11,815 nt of DNA from assembly GCA_021161685.1 (NCBI GenBank), contig JAGHAD010000150.1:1-11815 (forward strand), written 5' to 3'. Origin of the DNA: Thermoplasmata archaeon. GTDB lineage: Archaea > Thermoplasmatota > E2 > DHVEG-1 > B18-G2. A program made the position numbers and the translations under genes. Shown here in pieces: positions 1-6,746 of the stretch. Each line of letters starts with the position of its first letter. The stretch's first letter is position 1. The notes below the pieces were generated by a model. The model saw only the letters and a program-made list of their open reading frames with translations, did no database searches and had not been told where the DNA came from.

Positions 1-116
1 CCTTTGTTCATTTTTGCAAGCTCATCATCCCAGCTATCAAGGAAATCCAAAGATATATAAACCTCTCCTCTTCTTACTAATTTTTCGTTGTAATCTCTCC
101 AGTTCCTCCTCTGCAT
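1..116 (-). CDS. Transposase, IS5-like, N-terminal fragment (runs off window start)
   Basis: A minus-strand reading frame with ATG at 116-114 gives 38 complete codons before the window edge. The peptide starts MQRRNWRDYNEKLVRRGE and continues with a segment ending SWDDELAKMNK. From memory of the family, this resembles the N-terminus of archaeal IS5-group transposases (a NWREYNE-LVRRGE block followed by W-EL-MN-G). The DDE catalytic domain would lie outside the window, so integrity cannot be judged. The start is chosen because it is the first ATG after an in-frame TGA near 166, and because a GAGGGG Shine-Dalgarno-like element lies five bases upstream. The start codon is the first base triplet of one arm of a perfect inverted repeat. 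The family call rests on a short peptide: a protein-coding frame is likely, the exact IS group less so. Confidence 0.68.
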   Translation of the reverse strand, partial: MQRRNWRDYNEKLVRRGEVYISLDFLDSWDDELAKMNK

Positions 117-154
117 CTCATCCCCTCTGCGATACTGGATGCAGAGGAGGAACT
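101..154 (-). repeat. Perfect 16-bp inverted repeat (hairpin) over the transposase start codon
   Basis: Bases 101-116 (AGTTCCTCCTCTGCAT) are the exact reverse complement of 139-154, separated by a 22-base loop. In the minus-strand transcript the 5' arm is in the leader. The 3' arm is the first 16 bases of the transposase coding region, beginning exactly at the A of the ATG. The Shine-Dalgarno-like GAGGGG (122-127) lies in the loop. A second copy of the 7-mer CCTCTGC (124-130, the complement of GCAGAGG in the mRNA) offers an alternative pairing that would cover that site instead. It could be a translational lock or overlap the terminal repeat of the element; the other element end is not in the window. 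Confidence 0.85.
122..127 (-). promoter_or_regulatory. Shine-Dalgarno-like site of the transposase gene
   Basis: GAGGGG on the minus strand lies five bases upstream of the ATG at 116. It supports that start and sits in the loop of the 101-154 hairpin. Confidence 0.45.
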
Positions 155-187
155 TGAGAATTATTCAACACAGCACCAAGACTCCGG

Positions 188-199
188 AAATAAAAATAG
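188..199 (-). terminator. Oligo-T tract downstream of the tRNA gene
   Basis: Reading minus, the sequence 3' of the tRNA contains CTATTTTTATTT at 199-188, about 30 bases past the tRNA end. T-rich tracts terminate archaeal transcription. It is embedded in a small dyad: TCCGG at 183-187 pairs with CCGGA at 206-210, and AAAAA 192-196 faces TTTTT 200-204. This could stop tRNA read-through into the transposase gene. The call rests on composition only. Confidence 0.35.
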
Positions 200-229
200 T
201 TTTTGCCGGAAAATTCCCTGTGAGCAGAA

Positions 230-303
230 TGGGCCCGGCAGGATTCGAACCTGCGACCAACTGGTTATGAGCCAGTCGCTCTACCAGGCTGAGCTACGGG
301 CCC
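230..303 (-). tRNA. tRNA with CAT anticodon: probably tRNA-Ile2, otherwise elongator tRNA-Met
   Basis: A 74-base cloverleaf on the minus strand. It has a 7-bp acceptor stem (GGGCCCG with CGGGCCC), a D arm with GCTC/GAGC, an anticodon stem ACTGG/CCAGT around the loop CTCATAA, a 5-base variable region, a T arm GCAGG/CCTGC with the loop TTCGAAT, and discriminator A. CCA is not encoded and there is no intron. The anticodon CAT is at 269-267. It is not an initiator, because the anticodon stem lacks the three consecutive G:C pairs. The GGGCCCG acceptor and D-arm sequence resemble archaeal tRNA-Ile(GAT) more than typical elongator Met. It is therefore plausibly the AUA-reading isoleucine tRNA, whose C34 is converted to agmatidine by TiaS. 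Sequence alone leaves Met possible. Confidence 0.93.
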
Positions 304-326
304 CAAAAGCATAAGCACTTTTTACT

Positions 327-335
327 CTATAAAAT
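327..335. promoter_or_regulatory. TATA element between divergent tRNA and priL, possibly shared
   Basis: The stretch around CTATAAAAT reads as TTTTATAG on the minus strand. It is centred about 27-28 bases upstream of the first tRNA base, the expected spacing for an archaeal box A. On the plus strand the same bases give TATAAAAT about 45 bases before the priL ATG, which would leave a leader of roughly 20 bases. The tRNA role is the better supported; use by priL is inference, since a weaker AT-rich stretch near 344-352 would fit a leaderless priL start. Confidence 0.5.
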
Positions 336-375
336 TTATGCAAAACTTATTTGAGCAAGAGCCAATAGAATTTTC

Positions 376-1392
376 ATGGATCTCAAGTTAATCGCCACAT
401 ATCCTTTCCTCTCTGATGCAAAAAATCTAATCAAAAATTTTGAATTATCATTAGAAGAGTTACTGAAAGATTTTAGTTTTGAGAAGGCTCGTTCTTTCAG
501 CTTAGATAGGCTGGAAAATGCGTTTGTTAAAAAGGATGTTGGAGAAAGAAGGCTTGTGACAGAATCGGATTATTTGGCAGAAGTTCTTTCATATCAAATA
601 GCAAAGATGATCGTTGCGTGTCTTGATGACAATTTTCTACTGAGGAGGTATGCTCTTGCGGAAGCATTTCATGCTTATAATCATCTGAAGAGAGAGGGGA
701 TAGATTTCATAGTATACGTTGCAAAGGATCTTGGTCTTAACGTTAAATTTGATGGGAATGCCAGTATACACTTTGTGGACTACCTGAGATTTGCACCAAC
801 CAGATACAAGGAATGGAAAATGGTGAACAGACCTCTAAAAAATGGGTATATCATTTTGCCCGAAAAAGATCTCATAAGGATAATTAAGGAAAGACTCATG
901 GTTAAGATTGCTGAAGAGATTGAAGGCAAAGCATGCATTGATTTGGTAAAGGAAGCTTTTGGTAGAGAGATAGCCAGGTTCAAGCAGTTTTCTGCTACTG
1001 AGAAGAAAAGGATAAGGAATCAACCTGTTGGAAAGGTAAGGATAGAAAAACTACCCCCCTGCATAAAGTCCATACTGGCATCTATTCAAGCTGGAGAAAA
1101 TGTGCCCCACATGGGAAGGTTCGCTCTCGTTGCTTTCCTAAGCGCACTTGGTGTGAGCAATGAAGAAATCCTGAAGATATTTACAAGCGCACCTGACTTT
1201 GATGATGAAAAGGCAAGATATCAAGTTGAACACATAACCGGAAAGAGATCTTCAACCAAGTATGCTCCCCCGGGATGTAAAAAGATGAAAACGTATGGTT
1301 TTTGTTCACTGGAAATGATAGATGATACCTGCAGGAAGGTTAAAAATCCAGTATCTTATTACTGGTTAAAAGTCAAGGAAGGAGGCGAATGA
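376..1392 (+). CDS. priL: DNA primase large subunit PriL
   Basis: The regulatory Fe-S subunit of the archaeal/eukaryotic-type primase; it pairs with the catalytic subunit PriS to make primers at the replication fork. The product is 338 residues, normal for the archaeal family. The N-terminal two thirds are helical. The C-terminal domain carries four cysteines in the family arrangement for a 4Fe-4S cluster: Cys229 (PPC), Cys301 (APPGC), Cys310 (YGFC) and Cys319 (DDTC), followed by the characteristic NPVSYYW. All four ligands are present, so the gene looks functional. No strong ribosome-binding site precedes the ATG, so the transcript may have a short leader or none. It overlaps tmk by four bases (ATGA), which suggests translational coupling. 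PriS is not in this window. Confidence 0.95.
   Translation: MDLKLIATYPFLSDAKNLIKNFELSLEELLKDFSFEKARSFSLDRLENAFVKKDVGERRLVTESDYLAEVLSYQIAKMIVACLDDNFLLRRYALAEAFHAYNHLKREGIDFIVYVAKDLGLNVKFDGNASIHFVDYLRFAPTRYKEWKMVNRPLKNGYIILPEKDLIRIIKERLMVKIAEEIEGKACIDLVKEAFGREIARFKQFSATEKKRIRNQPVGKVRIEKLPPCIKSILASIQAGENVPHMGRFALVAFLSALGVSNEEILKIFTSAPDFDDEKARYQVEHITGKRSSTKYAPPGCKKMKTYGFCSLEMIDDTCRKVKNPVSYYWLKVKEGGE
1378..1385 (+). promoter_or_regulatory. Ribosome-binding site of tmk
   Basis: The run GGAAGGAGG at the end of priL contains a full GGAGG a few bases before the tmk ATG at 1389. It fixes the start and fits coupled translation across the ATGA overlap. Confidence 0.65.
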
Positions 1393-1982
1393 AGAAGTTC
1401 ATTACATTTGAAGGCATCGATGGATCTGGAAAGTCAACCGTATCTAAAAGAGTATATGAAGAACTAAAAAGGAGGGGATATAGTGCCATATACACCTTTG
1501 AGCCTACAGATGGAGAAATAGGCAAGTGTACAAAGAAATGTATCGATAAAGGTGCAGATCCCCTCGTGATAGCCCTGCTGTTTATTGCAGACAGGATCGA
1601 GCATGTAAGGAAGATAAAGAAGTGGTTGGAAGAAGGGCATATAGTTTTGTGCGACAGGTACGTAGATTCTACCTATGCCTACCAGAGTGTCCAGCTTGAA
1701 GGTCAGATGGAAGATCCATTAGAGTGGTTAAGACAGCTGTCAAATTTTGTGATAAAACCGGATAGAACTTTCCTGTTTGACATAGATCCTGAGGAAGCCA
1801 TCTCTAGGATAAAAGGGAGGAAAACAACTCGCTTTGAAAATGCAGAATTCCTCAAAAAAGTGAGAAAGAGATACATCGATATAGCTACAGAGAGTAGATT
1901 CAAGATTTTGGACGCCAGGAAAGGGATAGAAGATCTTGTAAAGGAATGTGTTAAGGATATAATGGAAAATGATGGAGATTAA
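1389..1982 (+). CDS. tmk: Thymidylate kinase (dTMP kinase)
   Basis: Phosphorylates dTMP to dTDP with ATP in the dTTP synthesis pathway (cytoplasm). The 197-residue product has the family landmarks in order: a P-loop GIDGSGKST at residues 9-17 for ATP; the EP motif at 38-39 in TFEPTDGEIG; the DRY motif at 89-91 that positions the substrate phosphates, followed by the thymidine-pocket stretch STYAYQ; and an Arg/Lys-rich LID at about 140-150. Length is typical. Translation probably couples to priL (four-base overlap, strong Shine-Dalgarno). The 3' end overlaps the arcS start by 14 bases. Placing dTTP supply next to a primase subunit makes sense for replication, but co-regulation is inferred from the overlaps only. 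Nothing appears broken. Confidence 0.95.
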   Translation: MKKFITFEGIDGSGKSTVSKRVYEELKRRGYSAIYTFEPTDGEIGKCTKKCIDKGADPLVIALLFIADRIEHVRKIKKWLEEGHIVLCDRYVDSTYAYQSVQLEGQMEDPLEWLRQLSNFVIKPDRTFLFDIDPEEAISRIKGRKTTRFENAEFLKKVRKRYIDIATESRFKILDARKGIEDLVKECVKDIMENDGD

Positions 1983-3771
1983 GCACAGAGATGGCGTAGC
2001 AAGGTACGGATTTCTCAAAATCGATGAGAAGAGAATAGAAATACCAAACATAATCTTCGTGCCTACATCTAAATTGAAAATACCAAAGGGTGCCGTTATA
2101 GTTGAAAGGTTAAAGCCAGAGGAAGGTGAAAAATTCTTGCAGATCCAACCATTGGGCGATAGCATCACAAACGTATGGATGAGTGGCTCTGCCAACTTTC
2201 ATATACCAATTGCAGATCCAATTCCAGCGAGTTTCGAAGAAGCTCCTCCAGTATGCTATGGAAAGTGGTGTGTTGTTTATGGAAAAGAAGAGGGAGAAAT
2301 AGAGGTTCCGAGTAAGAAAGGTTGCATTTTTACTCTGGCAAACGCCCCAGTTCTGTTTCCAAAGTCCAAAATTTTCCTTAGGAATATCTTAAAATTGAGA
2401 GAAAAAATAGGTTATGGTTCTTTTGTTCATCTCCCCGCAGTTGCCTCTCCCTCCAATCTAGCACTCCTTGTGTACATGGGTGTAGATCTCGTAGATACGA
2501 TATACATTACCATCGCAGCCAGAAATGGTTACATGCTTTTCCCTGAAGGATCGTATCACCTTGAAGAGGTTGAAGAAAATCTTTGCTCCTGCCCCGCATG
2601 TGTTGAGAAAGAAGGTATGGAAAGGGTTGTTTGGCATAATTATTACTCGCTTCTTCAAGAAATGGAAAGAATAAGGTTAGCTATAAGAAGAGGGAGATTG
2701 AGGGAGCTCGTGGAACAAAGAATTTTGGCAGAGCCACACCTTACAGAAAAGTACAGGATTATGCATCTAGAGCACTACCGTTTTGTAGAAAGGAGATTTC
2801 CCGTCACAAGGCAAAGGATACTTGTTGCATCCTCTAGAGATTCCATAGATTATCCTGAAGTTAGAAGATTTAGGGAGAGAGTTATTGAGAGATATGAAAA
2901 ACCAAAGTTCGCAAGAATAGCTCTATTCCTGCCATGCTCTTCAAAAAAGCCTTACTCCATTTCAAAGTCCCACACGATATTAAAAAAAGTGATATCTTCA
3001 ACGAGATGCTCGGGGATAATTCATGAAATTGTTGTTACTTCGCCTCTTGGCATAGTTCCGAGAGAATTGGAAATAGTGTACCCCGCCATTAAGTACGATA
3101 TACCGGTTACGGGAAAGTGGTATGGGGAAGAGAAGGAGATGATAAGGAATGTGCTAAAGGAATATCTTCGCAAGAACAAGTACGACATTTTCATATCACA
3201 CCTTCCTGGAGAGATAAACGAAGTTTTGAGAGAGGTGTGTAGCGAACTCACAGAGACCTGCGTGGATCATCCATTGTCAAAGGAATCTTTAAACAACCTC
3301 AGGGATGAACTGGAAAAAGTTGCTGAAAACTATGAAAGGGTAGAAAGCGTGAACAAATACTTAGAGGTAATGAGGAAAGTTGCTTCGTTCCAATTTGGTT
3401 TTGCTGTTGCTGAAGATCTTGTGAGGGATGGTTGCAGAGCGGAAGGAAACTATCCATCTCTCAAACTTATGGATGGAGCAAATCTTTTAGCATCTTTATC
3501 AAGAGAAAGGGGTCTTTTATCATTAACTCTGGAGGGTGGAAAAGTGCTGGAGAAGGCCAGAGTATATACTGTAGATGTCGAAGGGGTAAAATCCAAAGGA
3601 TCTGTTTTTGCATCAGATGTTGTTCGAGCTGATGATAACATAAGGGTAGGAGATGATGTTGCTGTACTGAGCGAAGGTAAGCTGTACGCGGTTGGTATTG
3701 CAAGAATGAATGGAGAAGAAATGAAAGAGCTAGAGAGAGGCGAAGCAGTTAGAATAAGGCATCATGTGTAG
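1969..3771 (+). CDS. arcS: Archaeosine synthase ArcS (TgtA2)
   Basis: ArcS acts after tRNA-guanine transglycosylase (TgtA) in making archaeosine at position 15 of archaeal tRNAs: it modifies the preQ0 nitrile already inserted in the tRNA. The 600-residue product has a TGT-like N-terminal half with a zinc site C206-x-C208-xx-C211 plus His223. It then has the ArcS signature PCSSKKPYSISKSH at 322-335, and a C-terminal PUA-type RNA-binding domain at about 530-598. The DSGGFQ block of true transglycosylases is absent, as expected for ArcS, although an Asp pair (GVDLVD, 171-176) remains near the position of the TGT nucleophile. Two consecutive ATGs (1969 and 1972) could start it; both lie inside tmk, giving a coupled third gene of the operon. 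Its stop overlaps the convergent surface-protein gene by 10 bases. Confidence 0.93.
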   Translation: MMEIKHRDGVARYGFLKIDEKRIEIPNIIFVPTSKLKIPKGAVIVERLKPEEGEKFLQIQPLGDSITNVWMSGSANFHIPIADPIPASFEEAPPVCYGKWCVVYGKEEGEIEVPSKKGCIFTLANAPVLFPKSKIFLRNILKLREKIGYGSFVHLPAVASPSNLALLVYMGVDLVDTIYITIAARNGYMLFPEGSYHLEEVEENLCSCPACVEKEGMERVVWHNYYSLLQEMERIRLAIRRGRLRELVEQRILAEPHLTEKYRIMHLEHYRFVERRFPVTRQRILVASSRDSIDYPEVRRFRERVIERYEKPKFARIALFLPCSSKKPYSISKSHTILKKVISSTRCSGIIHEIVVTSPLGIVPRELEIVYPAIKYDIPVTGKWYGEEKEMIRNVLKEYLRKNKYDIFISHLPGEINEVLREVCSELTETCVDHPLSKESLNNLRDELEKVAENYERVESVNKYLEVMRKVASFQFGFAVAEDLVRDGCRAEGNYPSLKLMDGANLLASLSRERGLLSLTLEGGKVLEKARVYTVDVEGVKSKGSVFASDVVRADDNIRVGDDVAVLSEGKLYAVGIARMNGEEMKELERGEAVRIRHHV

Positions 3772-6746
3772 ATCTTTCTGAATGAGAATATCAAGGCGAG
3801 CATTACAGCTATGCAACTGATGGCTAGAAATTCCGTTGGTAAGAGGCCAGCTATTGTGTTGGACCTTAAAGGATCTGATTCGCGCTTATATTCCTTAAGC
3901 AGGCTATAGCCGTCGCCATCTTCATCCCTGCTCGCATCATCTGGATCAAATGGATCAAAACCGTATCTCTCTTCCCACCAGTTTGGTACACCATCTCCAT
4001 CAATATCATCGATATCTTTTGCCACCCAGAAATCTTCTACTTGGGAGAAGTTTTTATTTCCCCTGTGATCTACCACGGTAATGAAGAAACTATACTTTCC
4101 CGTTAATGGTGGAAGTAGCTTGAACGTGTAAATATTTTCTCTAACTTTTTGCATTGCCATTGTTTCACGTTCTCCATCTGGTTTGATGATGGTTATATTT
4201 GTAAATCCCACAGCTATGTTATCGTATGCTACTACACCAACCTCAACTTCTGCATTCAAAGCTTGAACTCGTGGCGATACCCATACCTTAATTATTTCGG
4301 GCGGCTCCCGATCCTTTACTACTTTAAATATAAATGTCTCCGATGATGCACTATTCTGATGTGGCGAGCTATCGATGGCTTTTACATAAAACTTGTATGT
4401 TCCGACTTCATCGAAACTCAAAAGCCTCTGGAAAATTTCATTTGTTTTCGTCATTGAGTAGCTTTCTTCTCTCCCATCTGGATATATTACGATTAGATCA
4501 ACTTTCTTTACGCCGGTATCGTCCTTAACATGTGCATAAAATTTAACCTCTCCCCCTTCCTCTACGATACTTGGATCGCAGTACACATTACTTATACTTG
4601 GCGGATTCCTTTCAGCTTGCTCAACTTCCAGCAAGGCGCTTTTCCTGTTATCACCTGGATTTAAATCGCCGACTTCATCAAATGCATAAATGCCTATTAT
4701 CCACTTTCCATACAGAGTTTTTTTCCATTCCATTTCTAAGTTAATAACCTCTCCAACCTTTATACTAACCATTTTTTCATCCACGATTTCCTCATCAGAC
4801 CATTTCATCAAATCTCCAGCTATGTACAAGCATATTTTGCATTTACTTTCTTCGTGTCCGGCATTTCTTAAACGTATATCTACGCTCAAGGGATCTCCTT
4901 CAGTAACTTTTGGTGGAAGGGAGAAGTTTTCTATGATGATATCGGGCAATCCTTTTACCTCGACTTCCCTGTTTATCAAGTTGTTATTCTCTATCCCTTC
5001 AGATATTCTATTCGCTGGATCTACAATCATGGTAAGTTTCAGGATTCCTGGACGAGAGGGTTTCCATCTGAATTTGATTTTCTCAGTGCCTTTGCTAACA
5101 TTGAGAACCTTTTTTCCAATAATTCTATTGTCCTCTTTCAATTCGATCTCCACACCATTGACAGCGAAGTTTGCTCCAATTCCGCATTCCACAAGGACTT
5201 CTTTCTTTTCTCTCAAATCATTCGATGGAAACTCAATCCACTTTGCTTCCAAGTCCACTTCTTCAATGCAGATGTAAGTTTCCAGATGTCTGGCATAACC
5301 TGCGGGATCAAAAGCATCTATCGTTAAGTTCCATCTTCCCTTCTCATGGAGTTCGCAGTCGCCATACCATTCTATCTGGTCTTCACTGCAAAGGTGTATT
5401 TCCACCTTTTCCTTATCATGTGTCATAATAGCTTTAACCTTGCACAGCTTTGCCGATGAGTTGACTATAACCCTAATAGCTGAGTTCAAAGGAAGAAATT
5501 CTCCCTCTTCAGGATAGCGTATTTCTATTCTCCATCCCTCCGGCTCCCCTATATCGAGGATTGTTGCATTTTTTCTAAAGGCTATGCTTTCGATTTCTTC
5601 CTTTTCTTTCAAACCGTTTTCTTTGACGTCAAAATAGATCATTGAAAACTTCGTTAGGGCAAACCATTCTAGCATAGAAGAGTTAAAAATGCTTGGTATT
5701 TTTCCAATGATCTCTCCACTGTTGTTGTAGGCAACAACCCGAAAGGAGTTGGGATCAATAGTTGCATTCAAACCTAGCTTTTCAAGCAGATTTGTTAAGT
5801 TGATTTTTAAAGAGATTACACCTTCTCCATCGCTTATTACTAGCATCCTGTAATGCCATTTCTCATCCCACCACCGAAAGAAGCCCTTGGCAATAATAGA
5901 TCCCTCCCAAATGTTGTTACTTTCGTTCGATTCTTTTATGATATTGCGTGGATCTATCTGAACAGAAATTTTTCTACAACCAATGAAATCAACCTTCCAT
6001 TTGAAAGATACATTTGTCCCTCCAAGTAAGGGAAGAGGTGGCAAAGTTTTTGTGATGGAATGATTGCCAATTGAAAATCTGACCTTTATAGCTTCATTGA
6101 TATCATGTCCGGTATTAATCACGGTCAAATTGAGATAGGTCTCCTCTCCCTCTTCAACGATTTTCTTGAAACTGACATTTCTTATAGAAAGGTCTGGCGG
6201 GATCTGGAGGATTTTGATGTAAGTTGTTACTTCGTTGTTTCTCTCGTTCTTTTCCGTTATAGAGTCATTGTGGTCAACTACTATGCTAATTAGCCTTTCT
6301 TCTTTTCCTCTGCATCTCGCCAACCACTTTATATTAACCAACCTGTAAGAGTTCTTGCTTAAACTCGGTATATTAACTGTTTTGATCAGCTCGTCATCAA
6401 CATAGACAGCTATCCATATGGGTTCATCAACGTCTAAATCTCCTCTATTTCCAGCCGTAATGTTTATCACTACAACCTGCCCCTCAGAGACGTTTTCAGG
6501 CAATGAAACATCTTCTATCAAAAGATCTGGAAGAGGATCAACCAGATTTGTAAATTGCACTGGGTAGAATAGCATAAGAACTGTAAGCAGGATTTTGAGC
6601 ATTCTTTCGTTTAAATAAAAGCTTACTTTAAAAATGTACTGAATTGTATGCAAAAACTCATCCAGCAAACTTTGTAGCAGTCTATGAATTTTTATGTCAG
6701 CCTTTCTTATGCACACATCCCGTAAAAGCTCATTCCGTTTCATCAT
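3762..6746 (-). CDS. Large membrane-anchored surface protein with CARDB and Ig-like domains and a calcium-binding repeat
   Basis: A 994-residue extracytoplasmic protein; specific function unknown. Modules in order: a hydrophobic segment at 49-62; CARDB-like beta-sandwiches at about 73-178, 184-285, 498-598 and 600-708 (PDLxIxNVSF openings, NxRNNE/ENNN closings); an archaeal surface domain at 290-400 (WHYR and DPNSFRVV motifs); two related Ig-like domains at about 714-810 and 815-908, each with a PDGxxE loop; a thrombospondin type-3-like DGDG calcium repeat at 911-960; and a membrane anchor at 967-990 with a short basic tail. Many NxS/T sequons suggest glycosylation. CARDB domains are generally adhesion or scaffold modules. 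The 6746 start overlaps the upstream stop (ATGA) but puts 48 non-signal residues ahead of the signal-like segment. Met49 (6602) would begin a normal signal peptide and has its own TATA-like element. Confidence 0.85.
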   Translation of the reverse strand: MMKRNELLRDVCIRKADIKIHRLLQSLLDEFLHTIQYIFKVSFYLNERMLKILLTVLMLFYPVQFTNLVDPLPDLLIEDVSLPENVSEGQVVVINITAGNRGDLDVDEPIWIAVYVDDELIKTVNIPSLSKNSYRLVNIKWLARCRGKEERLISIVVDHNDSITEKNERNNEVTTYIKILQIPPDLSIRNVSFKKIVEEGEETYLNLTVINTGHDINEAIKVRFSIGNHSITKTLPPLPLLGGTNVSFKWKVDFIGCRKISVQIDPRNIIKESNESNNIWEGSIIAKGFFRWWDEKWHYRMLVISDGEGVISLKINLTNLLEKLGLNATIDPNSFRVVAYNNSGEIIGKIPSIFNSSMLEWFALTKFSMIYFDVKENGLKEKEEIESIAFRKNATILDIGEPEGWRIEIRYPEEGEFLPLNSAIRVIVNSSAKLCKVKAIMTHDKEKVEIHLCSEDQIEWYGDCELHEKGRWNLTIDAFDPAGYARHLETYICIEEVDLEAKWIEFPSNDLREKKEVLVECGIGANFAVNGVEIELKEDNRIIGKKVLNVSKGTEKIKFRWKPSRPGILKLTMIVDPANRISEGIENNNLINREVEVKGLPDIIIENFSLPPKVTEGDPLSVDIRLRNAGHEESKCKICLYIAGDLMKWSDEEIVDEKMVSIKVGEVINLEMEWKKTLYGKWIIGIYAFDEVGDLNPGDNRKSALLEVEQAERNPPSISNVYCDPSIVEEGGEVKFYAHVKDDTGVKKVDLIVIYPDGREESYSMTKTNEIFQRLLSFDEVGTYKFYVKAIDSSPHQNSASSETFIFKVVKDREPPEIIKVWVSPRVQALNAEVEVGVVAYDNIAVGFTNITIIKPDGERETMAMQKVRENIYTFKLLPPLTGKYSFFITVVDHRGNKNFSQVEDFWVAKDIDDIDGDGVPNWWEERYGFDPFDPDDASRDEDGDGYSLLKEYKRESDPLRSNTIAGLLPTEFLAISCIAVMLALIFSFRKIYT
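6627..6635 (-). promoter_or_regulatory. TATA-like element ahead of the internal start at 6602
   Basis: Minus-strand ATTTTTAAA is centred about 29 bases before the ATG at 6602, the spacing of a leaderless archaeal promoter. It supports, without proving, that translation of the CARDB protein starts at its signal-peptide-like Met49. The region is AT-rich, so a chance match is possible. Confidence 0.35.

Noticed and set aside
51..61. AGATATATAAA looks like a strong TATA box near the window start.
   Set aside because: It lies inside the transposase codons (Val-Tyr-Ile-Ser), and no gene start follows at promoter spacing on either strand.
1740..2195. A 151-codon minus-strand open frame across tmk and arcS.
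   Set aside because: It lies entirely opposite two well-recognised genes and shows no family motif.
4690..5277. A 195-codon plus-strand open frame opposite the CARDB gene.
   Set aside because: It is antisense to codons with clear CARDB patterns; the translation is Ser/Ile/Phe-rich with no domain-like motif, as expected for a shadow of an acidic coding strand.
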